A DNA stretch of 64,000 nt from Vitellaria paradoxa (lineage: Eukaryota > Streptophyta > Magnoliopsida > Ericales > Sapotaceae), in contig CM034233.1 in assembly GCA_019916065.1 (NCBI GenBank), positions 40,154,862 to 40,218,861 of the forward strand, given 5' to 3'. A program made the translations under genes and the position numbers. Below the pieces are notes generated by a model, which searched no databases, was not told the DNA's origin, and saw only the letters and a program-made list of their open reading frames with translations. Of the stretch, positions 41,472 through 51,176 are shown piece after piece (within the stretch, counting starts at the first letter, position 1; each line of letters opens with the position of its first letter).

Positions 41472-43502
41472 ATGAGCTTTTGGACTCGTGGTGACGACGG
41501 TCGATTAGAGGGTTCTGTGTTTCTAAATCCCTGCTTTGAACCTGAGAATTCTTTAGGAGAATCTCCAAATCCTAGAATTCCTAATCCAATCTTAGAAATG
41601 GTTGAAGATCAAGCTGTTGCTGCTAGGCGATCCATGAGGAATAGCCTACAACAAAATAGGCATACTCCTGAATCCTGTATAGTTTGGCCTGAAAACCAAG
41701 CATTCCACTTCAAGCCAGGAATGATACAATTGCTACCTACTTTCCATGGTATGGACTCCAAAAATCCACACGATCATTTAATGCGGTTTAGGAACATTTG
41801 TGTAACTATTAAGGATCAGGGATGCCCAATAGAACTAGTGTTTCTTAAGCTTTTTCTGTTTTCTCTGCAAGATAAGGCCGCTAGATGGTTTGAATTCTTA
41901 CCATCTAATTCCATTCGCACTTGGGATGAAATGCAAGCTAAGTTCTTAAAGAAATTCTTCCCACCTAACAGAACTGATGCAATACAGCATCAAATTCTAA
42001 ATTTTGCTCCACAACATGGTGAGACGTTCTATCAAAGCTGGGAGAGATTCAAAACTCTCTTACATTCCTATCCTCATCATGGATTCAAAATTTGGCACCT
42101 TGCTAGTATCTTTTATGGATCACTGACGCTACAATTAAAACAATTTGTTGAGACAATGTACAATGGGCATTTCTATGATAAAACTCCTGAGGAAGCTTAT
42201 GAGTGTTTCGAGTTTCTAGCTGAGAATGCACAAACATGGGACACCACAGGATCTCATAACACTCAGGCTGCTAGTGGTTCTTCAATCAGAGGTATGCACT
42301 AGTTGAGTGAAATCGACGATCTTAGGGCAAAACTAGCAACCCTAATGCGTGGAATAAAGACCCTGAAAATTAAAAAGGACACACGCACTATAAAAGAACC
42401 GGTAGCTAATGTATATTGCATCATGTGTGAAAGCCAAGCTCATAGAACCGATGATTGTCCTAGTATTCCTATGCGTAGAGAAGTTGTGCAAGGTTAGCCA
42501 TCTAGTGAACTTCCTATCCATGCTGTAAACCAATACCAGCCTCCATATCATGGACAAAATTTAGGAGGAAATCTGTATTCTGAAACATATAATCTGGCTG
42601 TGAGGAACCATCTGAATTTTAGTTAGAGAAATGATAGAGCTCAAATACCACAACCTTATCATACTCCATCACATCTAATTCCTCGAGTTCCAGTCGCTAG
42701 TTCAGGATTGCCTCAGAATGTAGGACCATCACATACTCCATATGTTCCTCCAAATAAGAGATCCACAAAAGAAACACTTCAACAATTCATGAACACTCAA
42801 TCCACACTTTGGGCTAAAAATAACCGAACTTTGGACGATATTAAGGGACAATTAACACTTCTAACACAAACTTTGACTGCACAACCTAAAGGTCAATTTC
42901 CTGCTCAACCACGTCCGAACCTAACTGCTCAAGTAAAACAAGTTGAAGGATCTTCCAGTATGCCTGGCAATATTGAACAGGTGCAAAACATCACGATGCT
43001 TAGGAGTGGTAAAGCAATAGATAAAACCATTCACCCTAAGATGGTTGAGGTTAGGGAAGAGTTGGAACCTAAGCGGATGTTGGAAGATCATAAGAAGGCC
43101 GAAAAACAACCTATAGTCATGGAAGAAGTGAAGTTTGAAAAAGAAGAAAGTAAGGTAGAAGAAGGAGAGAAAGGAAAAGAAAAGAAGGTCGAACCTATGA
43201 TAGTACCAAGGGAATATGTTCCTAAAGCACCATTCCATCAAAGATTTTTGAAAGCTAGGAAAAAAGCCCAAGCGGCTGAATTGCTAGAGGTATTTAAACA
43301 AGTGAAAATTAATATACCTCTCTTAGATGCGATAAAGCAAATCTCTGTTTATGCAAAATTCATAAAAGAGTTATGCACTGTAAAGAGGGGACTGAATGTG
43401 AAGGAAAAAGCATTCCTAACTGAACAAGCAAGTGCTATCTTCAATGTCGTACACCCCAGAAATATGAGGACCCTGGATGTCCTACTATTTCTTGTTATAT
43501 AG
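41472..43502 (+). pseudogene. Athila gag, unit 1
   Basis: Block 41472-42302 (276 codons) carries the gag core: LPTFHGMDSKNPHDHL, then SIRTWDEMQAKFLKKFFPP, then FYDKTPEEAYECFEF. After a stop, 42303-42497 carries a CCHC zinc knuckle CIMCESQAHRTDDC (CX2CX4HX4C), which would bind RNA. Then 42708-43502 holds the Gln/Pro/Glu-rich C-terminal part with the Athila-like ITMLRSGKAID. A 1-bp deletion near 43445, relative to unit 2, throws the end out of frame. Three stops in total. Confidence 0.9.
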
Positions 43503-43828
43503 GGGAGTTCTTTATCAATCGAGCACTTCTTGATTTAGGAGCTAGTGTGAACTTACTTCCCTATTCAGTGTACGGACAATTGGGCTTAGGAGAGATAAAA
43601 CCTACCCGTGTGACTTTGCAACTAGTTGATAGATCAATTAAAGTCCCACGAGGTATAGTTGAAGATGTATTGGTGCAAGTGGAAAATTTCTATTTTCCAA
43701 TAGATTTTATAATCCTGGATACACAACCACTCACCAGTTTGTCAGCACTAGATCAGACACCTGTGATTCTTGGACGGCCATTCTTATCAACTTCAAATGC
43801 CTTTATCAACTATAGGAATGGGCCATGA
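43495..43828 (+). pseudogene. Athila aspartic protease, unit 1
   Basis: The frame continuing from gag reads FFINRALLDLGASVNLLPYS. LDLGASVN is the Athila-type active-site region (Asp at the D-x-G-A position), followed by VILGRPFL, the second conserved protease block. A single-base deletion near 43822, relative to unit 2, ends the frame at 43828. Two further stops (TAA for CAA) lie before the RT ORF at 43918. Confidence 0.85.
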
Positions 43829-43917
43829 AAATGTCTTTTGGTAACATAGAATTTGAGACCAATATTTTTCATGTTACTAAATAACCAAAAGAGGTGTCTG
43901 AGGTATAAGAAATAGAT

Positions 43918-45888
43918 GTGGTGGAGACCATAGTGCAAGATTATATCAATTGTGAATTCTTCGAAGATCCTTTGGAAAGGGCATTATGTTGTAATGTGGA
44001 AAAGGGAGACCCTATGATCCAAGGTGAATTGAGTGAAATGATATATGAATGGTTAGATGTCTGCCCTTTAATGTCTGCAGGTAATTGGGTACCAATGTTT
44101 GAAATTTTGGGGCCACTACTAAATAAAGCTCAATCATCAAATGTGAAAGCCCCAAGTCCTGATAGGAAACCTTTACCGCCTAGTTTGAAATATGCTTTTC
44201 TAGGTGAAGAAGAAACATACCCCATAGTTATCTCCTCTGAATTAACCACTGATCAGGAGTGTACATTAGTAGAACTCTTAAAAACCTATAGGAAGGCATT
44301 AGGGTGGTCACTGGTAGATTTAACGTGTATAAGTCGACTCCTTTGCACACATCGTATATATCTGGAAGAAGGCACCAAACCAGTCCGACAAATGCAAAGA
44401 AGACTCAATCTGAATATAAAAGAAGTAGTCTGGCTAAAAGTACTCAAATTGCTTGATGTGGGGATAATTTATCCAATTTTTGACTCTCAATGGGTAAGCC
44501 CCACACAAGTAGTACCTAAGAAGTCAGGTATCACTTTAGTTCAGAATGATCACACCGAGCTAGTCCCAACGAGAGTACAAACTGGCTGGCGAGTCTGCAT
44601 TGATTATGAAAAACTCAATGTAGTTACGAGAAAAGACCACTTCCATCTTCCATTTTTAGATCAGATCTTAGAAAGAATGGTTGGGCACGCATACTATTGC
44701 TTCTTAGATGGCTATTCAGGCTATAACCAAATAGAGGTAGCTTTAGAGGATCAATCTAAAACTACCTTCACTTGTCCCTTTGGAACCTTTGCATATAAAC
44801 GAATGCCTTTTGGCCTATGTAACGTCCCCGCTACTTTTCAACGCTGCATGATAGGCATATTTAGTGAGATGGTAGAAGAAATCGTCGAGGTATTTATGGA
44901 TGACTTCTTTGTTTATGGCGATTCCTTTAAGCAGTGCTTGCAAAACCTTGATCTCGTAGTAACACGATGTGAGGAAAAGAACCTAGTTCTTAATTGGGAA
45001 AAATGTCATTTCATGGTGACACAAGGCATAGTACTAGGCCATATAGTATCAAAGGAAGGTATCCAGGTAGATCAAGCTAAGGTAGACTTATTGCAAAAAC
45101 TTCCCACACCTCATTCAGTAAAGGATATCAGATTGTTCCTAGGGCACGCTGGTTTTTACCAAAGATTTATTCAGTCATTCAGTGAAATTTCCAGACCCTT
45201 GTGTCAGTTACTAACAGAAGATACCCCATTTGAAAGGACTAATCAATGCCAGCAAGCTTTCAATAAACTCAAGGGATGTCTAACTACAGCTCCTATATTA
45301 CAGTCCCCAGATTGGTCACTACTATTTGAACTTATGTGCGACGTTAGTGACCATGCTATTGGAGCTGTGTTAGGGCAGAGAATGGATAAAAAGGCGCATG
45401 TCATTTATTATGCTAATAAAACTCTTAATGACGCGCAAAAGAACTACACAACAACTGAAAAGGGACTACTAGCAGTTGTTTTCACCCTTGAGAAATTTCA
45501 GTCTTATCTCATTGGTTCAACAGTTATCGTTTTTACTGATCATTCAGCACTTAAGTATCTGTTAACCAAACAAGAGGCCAAACCATGGTTAATTCGGTGG
45601 ATATTATTATTGCAAGAGTTTGACCTCGAAATAAGAGATAAAAAGGGTGTGGAGAATGTGGTAGCGGATCATCTGTCACGGTTACCAGCAAAAGCTTATC
45701 CCAAAGACGATACTCAAATCAATGATAACTTCCCGGATGAACAGTTGTTCCACGTACAAGCAATAACAGCCTCCAATCCACCTTGGTACGCTGATTTTGC
45801 TAACTACTTAGTGATAGGAAAAATCCCAAGTGGATGGAGCTCTAAAGATAGGATGAAGTTCCTTAGAAATGTACGAGTTTTCTTTTAG
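43918..45888 (+). CDS. Athila reverse transcriptase and RNase H (open segment of broken polyprotein), unit 1
   Basis: The longest open segment here, 656 codons. RT spans roughly residues 190-400: VCIDYEKLN (about 225), [11 protein letters not shown] (about 262) and catalytic FMDD (326-329, 44893-44904), both Asp kept. RNase H of the gypsy type follows: [12 protein letters not shown] (about 474), [11 protein letters not shown] and [10 protein letters not shown] (about 540), then a short linker. It would copy element RNA into DNA inside particles. The ATG is internal to the polyprotein. The TAG at 45886-45888 cuts it from integrase. Confidence 0.9.
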   Translation: MVETIVQDYINCEFFEDPLERALCCNVEKGDPMIQGELSEMIYEWLDVCPLMSAGNWVPMFEILGPLLNKAQSSNVKAPSPDRKPLPPSLKYAFLGEEETYPIVISSELTTDQECTLVELLKTYRKALGWSLVDLTCISRLLCTHRIYLEEGTKPVRQMQRRLNLNIKEVVWLKVLKLLDVGIIYPIFDSQWVSPTQVVPKKSGITLVQNDHTELVPTRVQTGWRVCIDYEKLNVVTRKDHFHLPFLDQILERMVGHAYYCFLDGYSGYNQIEVALEDQSKTTFTCPFGTFAYKRMPFGLCNVPATFQRCMIGIFSEMVEEIVEVFMDDFFVYGDSFKQCLQNLDLVVTRCEEKNLVLNWEKCHFMVTQGIVLGHIVSKEGIQVDQAKVDLLQKLPTPHSVKDIRLFLGHAGFYQRFIQSFSEISRPLCQLLTEDTPFERTNQCQQAFNKLKGCLTTAPILQSPDWSLLFELMCDVSDHAIGAVLGQRMDKKAHVIYYANKTLNDAQKNYTTTEKGLLAVVFTLEKFQSYLIGSTVIVFTDHSALKYLLTKQEAKPWLIRWILLLQEFDLEIRDKKGVENVVADHLSRLPAKAYPKDDTQINDNFPDEQLFHVQAITASNPPWYADFANYLVIGKIPSGWSSKDRMKFLRNVRVFF

Positions 45889-47046
45889 GAAAATCCAAAT
45901 TTATTTAAATATTGCCCAGACCAAGTAATACGCCGATGTATTCCTGAGTGGGAAGTTCTAGGAATTATAGAATTCTGTCATTCTCAAGCTTGTGGTGGCC
46001 ATTTTTCCACGAACAAAACAGTTGCCAAAATCTTACAATGTGGATTTTACTGGCCTACATTATTCAAGGACGTACATCATTTCTGCACCACTTGCGATAG
46101 GTGTCAATGTTTAGGTAGCTCAACCCGAAGAAATATGATGCCTCTATCCCCTATTCTCGTGTTAGAAGTATTTGACTATTGGGGAATAGATTTCATGGGC
46201 CCTTTTCCAATGTCTTTTGGGAATGAATTCATCATAGTAGGGGTTGATTACATGTCCAAGTGGGTAGAAGCAGTTGCCACTAGGACTAATGATCACAAAG
46301 TCATGCTCAAATTCCTCCACGAAAACATATTTTCACACTTTGGGGTACCTCGAGCAATAATCAGTGATGGAAGAAACCATTTCTATAACTGGCCAGTGGG
46401 AACCCTACTGCTTAAATATGGGCTAGTGCATAGAGTGGGTACTCCTTATCACCCCCAGACAAGTGGCCAAGTAGAGCTTGCAAACAGGGAAATCAAGCAA
46501 ATTTTAGAAAAGACGGTTAATCCAAATCGCAAGGATTGGTCACTAAGGTTGATAGATTCCCTATAGGTGTATCATACTGCATATAAAACCACCCTAGGAA
46601 TGTCACCTTGTCGGTTAGTTTATGGTAAGCCGTGCCACTTGCCCGTGGAATTAGGGCATAAAGCTTATTGGGAAATTAAGCAATTTAATGCCAACATTGA
46701 TGAAGCAGGGCTGCACCGCAAACTACAAATTGTAGAAATGGACGAGTTATGAAATGATGCCTATGAAATTGTGTTAATTTCAAAAGAAAAGATGAAGAAA
46801 GTACATGATCTGCATATTGCACGACATTCATTCCATGAAGGTCAAAAGGTACTTCTTTATCGCTCATGACTACACCTATTCCTGGGCAAATTACAATCTA
46901 AGTGGTTGGGACTATTCATTGTGACATATGTCTGGAACCATGGAGCCATCGAAATTGAAAACCCAAAGAATAGGCATCAATTTAAGGTCAATGGACATAG
47001 ATTAAAACCTTACTTGGAAAATTTTGTGGGTTTAATTGAAACGTAG
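45889..47046 (+). pseudogene. Athila integrase, unit 1
   Basis: Same frame as RT after the stop at 45888. It has the HHCC zinc finger ([11 protein letters not shown] ... CTTCDRC, about 45972-46112). The catalytic core carries WGIDFMGP (first Asp), IISDGRNHF (second Asp) and [17 protein letters not shown] (Glu kept). A C-terminal block with [12 protein letters not shown] follows near 47000. Internal stops: TAG 46564, TGA 46750, TGA 46867; frame end at 47044-47046. The DDE triad is intact, so decay is by nonsense changes. Confidence 0.9.
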
Positions 47047-47950
47047 GATCTCTTGGATCCCCCACCTTATGAATAGTTCATAGTTGTATATTAATTAGTA
47101 TAGGAATTAAATTTAGGTAAAGGATAGTCTATTTATTAGGAATATTAGGTAATTTCTTTTTCAAAAAAAAAAAATTTACCCCAAAAGTGGTCTACCGGTT
47201 CGAACACCTGTCCAACTGGTCTAGACTACAGTAAGGTCTTTCAAAGGAAGGTGGCTCAGTCGGTTTAAACACCCTAGGGGCGGTTCGGACACCTGCAAGT
47301 CTTTAAACAGACCCGAAACTCCCTTCTTCGGCCGATTCCTCAATCTCCCCACCTTTTAGCTTTGATTCTCTCAAACCCAATCACTCCCTCCTTCAATCGA
47401 AGACTTCTTAGGCCACAGGTTGCAGAAATCCTGAAGATTTTGCTACAAGTTTGTGAGGTTTTTCAAGTGAGGTATGGTTTCTTCTTCCTCCATAGGAGCC
47501 CTAACTTCAAGATTGGAGTATCTAGGGTTTTTCTTCTCATTTTGTTCCCTAATTTCATTTCTAATTAACTTTCAAAGGTTACTTTCTCCACCCATGGGAC
47601 CTAGTCATCTTAAACCATGAATTTCTTTGTCAAGAATGGAACCTACCTGTGGGTCCTCATGCCTCCTCACGGGTGGGAGTGTGGCTGACCAAATGGGGCT
47701 CTTTTTGGCTTCAATTAGGGTACCTTTCATGCTTAATTAGCATCTTGCTTAAGGATTTTTAAAGGTAGGCCCCAATTTTGGGAAGACCCTACACTCACCA
47801 TCATTGGAGGGCATGAGCCAAGTTATGGTCCCATGAGCAACCCAATTTCCTTTTATACTCTCATGCTTTATTAGAAGTGGGCCACTGAATTTGTGTGGAC
47901 ACAGGGATTACTCTAATCTTATTTATCAATATTTGCCCTTTGTTAGTTCA
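47047..47950. other. Athila post-pol spacer, unit 1
   Basis: About 0.9 kb without a convincing ORF. It contains phased palindromes at 47199-47290 and a pyrimidine-rich stretch near 47330-47460 that could be a leader or intron for the 3' ORF; splice sites were not resolved. Confidence 0.5.
47191..47292. repeat. Phased palindrome pairs in Athila post-pol region
   Basis: GGTTCGAACACC (TTCGAA centred 47201.5) and GGTCTAGAC (TCTAGA centred 47222.5) are 21 bp apart. GGTTTAAACACC (centre 47266.5) and GGTTCGGACACC (centre 47286.5) are 20 bp apart. Same motif class as in the LTR and leader of this element. Confidence 0.75.
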
Positions 47951-48607
47951 ATGGCACCAAGGACTAAGAAGACAGCTAGTAGGCACTTGGGACCCACACC
48001 CTTTGATAGTGATCATTTTTGGAAAATGGATGCTGAAACCCAATATGATGACGCGTGGTGTCATAAGCCAGTGGTAGTGGAGAGGGTTTCGAGAATTGAT
48101 CAATTTAAGGGTGAGGAATTCCTGCTATTCCAGAACTTTGAAGGTCAGCAATGGTTGTCTATTACTCAGTTCCAGGCCTCGTGCATCTCTAAGGTAGTAA
48201 GGGAATTCTTTGCTAACATAAAAGAAAATTCAATAAACCGGAGGCATGGGAGAGAGAAACTTACTGGGTGGGTCCAAGGAATTAAGGTTCAGTTTACACT
48301 GGATGATTTTGCAGAGGTATTCCAATTACCTCGAGTGCAAAACCCCAAATTTACCTACTCGATAGAAGGAGGTCCACACCTGAACATAGTAGCAAGAGAA
48401 GTTTTGACAGATAACCAAGAGTGGACTGGTGAATACAGGAAACCACTCTCTGCCCTAAAGGCCAAATACTGGGCTCTTCATATGTTCTCATGCACCAATC
48501 TCCTACCCCAAAATAGGAATTTCGATTGTAGTCCCACACGTGCTCGATTGATCTATGCTATAGAGACCAGGATGACAGTTGATTTGCCCTCCTTTATCTG
48601 GCACTAG
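47951..48607 (+). CDS. Putative plant transposon protein-like 3' ORF of Athila element, copy 1
   Basis: 219 codons from the ATG at 47951 (an in-frame ATG at 47891 is also possible). The sequence has ISKVVREFFANIKEN, QFTLDDFAEVFQLP and LKAKYWALHMFSCTNLLP. These resemble the plant-transposon-protein domain (Pfam Transposase_32 type), often found in 3' ORFs of Athila elements at the env-like position. Function is unknown. After the TAG at 48605 the frame continues with SGIPFIGALTEIF, so the stop looks like a nonsense change. No signal peptide or membrane segment is seen, so I do not call it an envelope. Confidence 0.65.
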   Translation: MAPRTKKTASRHLGPTPFDSDHFWKMDAETQYDDAWCHKPVVVERVSRIDQFKGEEFLLFQNFEGQQWLSITQFQASCISKVVREFFANIKENSINRRHGREKLTGWVQGIKVQFTLDDFAEVFQLPRVQNPKFTYSIEGGPHLNIVAREVLTDNQEWTGEYRKPLSALKAKYWALHMFSCTNLLPQNRNFDCSPTRARLIYAIETRMTVDLPSFIWH

Positions 48608-48952
48608 ATTGTTTATACGTTTGAGCATCAAGGAGGTCAGTCAGGTATTCCATTCATAGGAGCTCTTACAGAAATATTCCGGTGAAAGGGTGCACCAATC
48701 ATGGCAGACTTACCCATAGCTCCTTGCCTGAAACCACGCATTATCGTCTCCTATGTTAAGTCCCAGGGTAATTTAGCAAAAGGAAAGAAGAAGAGACCAG
48801 CTGGTCCAAACATGGCAGGGGGGAGTGGATCTCAGTGGCCATGGGATGAGGATGATGAACCCGATGATTCCATTGCAGATTTGGTGATGCAAATAAACCG
48901 TCTAGAGCACAATCAGCAAGTAGATCATGAACTACTTATGAGGATTCAGTAG
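48608..48952 (+). pseudogene. C-terminal part of Athila 3' ORF, copy 1
   Basis: After the stop at 48605-48607, homologous sequence continues. The open piece 48701-48952 contains KGKKKRPAGPNMAGG and an acidic DEDDEPDDSIADLVMQI-type stretch with a short helix, ending at a stop at 48950. It is probably the basic/acidic tail of the same protein. A stop near 48683 separates it from the core. Confidence 0.6.
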
Positions 48953-48996
48953 ACACAACAGATAATGCGGCAGGAACAACAAAGAACTCATCCTGT

Positions 48997-50030
48997 GGAC
49001 TAAGAAGAGAGCTAATAAGCACTTGGGACCCACACCCTTTGATAGTGATCATTTTTTGAAAATGGATGCTGAAACCCAATATGATGACGTGTGGTGTCAT
49101 AAGCTAGTGGTAGTGGAGAGGGTTTGGAGAATTGATCAATTTAAGGGTGAGGAACTCCTGCTATTCTAGAACTTTGAAAGTTAGCAATGGTTGTCTATTA
49201 CTCAGTTCCAGGCCTCGTGCATCTCTGAGGTAGTAAGGGAATTCTTTGCTAACATAAAAGAAAATTCAATAAACCAGAGGCATGGGAGAGAGAAACTTAC
49301 CAAGTGGGTCCGAGGAGTTGAGGTTCAGTTAACACTAGATGATTTTGCGGAGGTATTCCAACTACCTTGGGTGCAGAGCCCCGAATTTACCTACCCGATA
49401 GAAGGAGGTCCACCCCTGAACATAATAGCAAGAGAAGTTTTGACAGATAACCAAGAGTGGACTGGTGAATAGAGGAAACCACTCTCTACCCTAAAGGCCA
49501 AATACTGGGCTCTTCATATGTTCTCGTGCACCAATCTCCTACCCTAAAATAGGAATTCTGATTGTAGTCCTATACGTGCTCGATTGATCTATGCTATAGG
49601 GATCGGGATAATAGTTGATTTGCCTTCCTTTATCTAGCACTAGATTGTTTATACGTTTAAGCATCAAGAAGGTCAGTCAGGTATTCCATTCGGATGAGCT
49701 CTTACAGAAATATTTTTGGGAAAGGGTGCACCAATCATGGCAGACTTACCCATAGCTCATTTTCTTAAACCCCTCACTATCGTCTCCTATGTTAAGTCCT
49801 GGGGTAATTTAGCAAAAGGCAAGAAGAAGAGACCAGCCAGTGCAAACATGGTAGGGGGGAGTGGATCTCAACGACCATGGGATAAGGATGATGAACCCGA
49901 TGATTCCATTACAGATTTGGTGATGCAAATGAACCGTCTGGAGCACAATCAGCAGGTGGATCATGGACTGCTTATGAGGATGCAATAGACACAATAGGAG
50001 ATGCAGCCGGAACAACAGACGTAGACTTAT
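48997..50030 (+). pseudogene. Athila 3' ORF, tandem copy 2
   Basis: Second copy of the plant-transposon-protein-like ORF. Open pieces are 49191-49472 (matching the VVREFFANI to NQEWTGE part) and 49716-49988 (the Lys-rich then acidic tail). It has more stops than copy 1, for example at 49168 and 49470, so it appears dead. No start codon equivalent to 47951 lies within the duplicated unit. Confidence 0.75.
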
Positions 50031-50696
50031 TTTCTGCAGTGTATCTTAGATCACCTTCATGATTCTCATCACCCTCCACCACATGTTTAAAGGAGACTTT
50101 TGTTTTTATTTCTTTCTTATTTTGTTTAATTGTAAGTTGATGCTCGTTTTATGAGTTAGGGGTGAATTGCTGGTTTAAATTTGTACCCTTAAACTCAATT
50201 ATTTTTTTTATTAGAATAGTAATTTTATTTTTATTTTAATTTGTTTTTCTATTTATTATGTTTATGTTATGATTGTGTGGGTTAATTGCTTCTTGCTTGC
50301 TGCTATCTCTTGCATCATGATTTAAAACTTTACTTATTTGATTTATGAAAGCACAGGTACACTTCGACTGCATTGACTAAAGATGTTAACCAAGATGCTA
50401 ATGCGGGTAGTGTCAGGGCTCACAAGCATAAGTGGGATGTTTTTTCATCTAGTAGTAGGGACGAGAGTGACTCTGAGAGTTCCTCTATGAGTTCTGAGAG
50501 TAGTTTGGGTTCCCGGCCAGACAATTTGTTTATAGAAGGTAATATATTGCCTTTATCTGAATATGTTCCCCCATTTTTCGCTTTAGCACCCCATCATTTT
50601 TTCGAGGCTGCCTGGTGGGATGAAGTAGACATAGAAATAAATGTTAGAATGGCATGGGTGGAAATTGTTATCGCACAAGAGTGGCCTTATAACTCC
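50031..50696 (+). other. Athila 3' untranslated region up to the duplication junction
   Basis: Contains AT-rich sequence and, from about 50373, an open stretch with a Ser/Glu/Asp-rich segment (DESDSESSSMSSESSLG) of unknown nature. The open frame crosses the junction at 50696 and is therefore chimeric at its end. No polypurine tract or 3' LTR was found. Confidence 0.45.
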
Positions 50697-51176
50697 AAGC
50701 TTAGGCTAATTTGGCTTACAACTCCAAGCTTAGGCTAGTTTGTGTGAAATTTGAGTCAGATTATAACATATTGGGCCATTTCCAGACATTCTAGGCAAGT
50801 TTCGAGAGTTCTAAGAGCTTCTTAGTTATCCTAGAAAGCAAAATAAAGTTTTTTGAGAGGCAAAATAGGTTTTGACCATGAAAGACAATGTGATTGAGAT
50901 AATTTTCTACACACCAGATCAGTGTGTGTGAGTGAATTTATATACACTAAAGAATGTGACTTTACAGTTTACATCGGTGATTGTTTGAGTGACCTGATGT
51001 CCAGATACATCTCTCCATAGTTAACACATACTACGTACATTAATGTTACATTAGTACTACATTAATACTCCTAACACTCCACCTCAAGCTGGAGCATATA
51101 TATCATATGTTCCAAGCTTAGAACAAATAGGTCTCATTCTTGCTCCTCCTAAAGCTTTAGTAAACAAATCAGCTAA

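Larger units (their letters stand above)
47961..50030 (+). repeat. Tandem duplication of the Athila 3' ORF, 1036-bp unit
   Basis: GGACTAAGAAGA starts both copies at 47961 and 48997, so the unit is 1036 bp and the two copies abut. They are clearly related throughout but differ at scattered sites, including stops unique to copy 2. This doubling is within unit 1; unit 2 is not visible this far. Confidence 0.9.
30833..50696. repeat. Segmental tandem duplication, unit 1
   Basis: From about 30833 this sequence is colinear with 50697-64000. Matching landmarks include copia LTRs (31019 and 50879), the 156-bp repeat (36801 and 56788), the Athila LTR (39879 and 59862) and the Athila gag start (41472 and 61484). 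The offset grows from about 19.86 to 20.01 kb through small indels. The two units abut at 50696/50697, so they are in direct tandem. By hand count the left copia LTRs of the two units differ at about 10 of 198 sites. Confidence 0.92.
39879..50696 (+). mobile_element. Athila-type Ty3/gypsy element, unit 1, 3' end lost at duplication junction
   Basis: Plus-strand element: 5' LTR 39879-41267, primer-binding site 41274-41291, gag 41472-43502, protease about 43495-43828, RT and RNase H 43918-45888, integrase to 47046, then a 3' accessory ORF region (47951-50030). No 3' LTR is present before the junction at 50696. It was inserted into the chromovirus integrase. Nearly every ORF has stops, many of the CGA-to-TGA or CAA-to-TAA kind. 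Confidence 0.88.

Noticed and set aside
42921..43271. Minus-strand 116-codon ORF rich in Phe, also in unit 2 at 62932-63282
   Set aside because: Antisense shadow of the Glu/Lys-rich gag C-terminal part; its conservation follows from the sense strand.
47951..48607. Retroviral envelope gene
   Set aside because: Position after pol is env-like, but no signal peptide, transmembrane segment or cleavage site is seen; similarity is to plant transposon proteins.
50373..50738. Ser/Glu-rich 121-codon ORF as an independent gene
   Set aside because: Its last 14 codons cross the duplication junction, so the ORF is chimeric; the rest is probably Athila 3' region.
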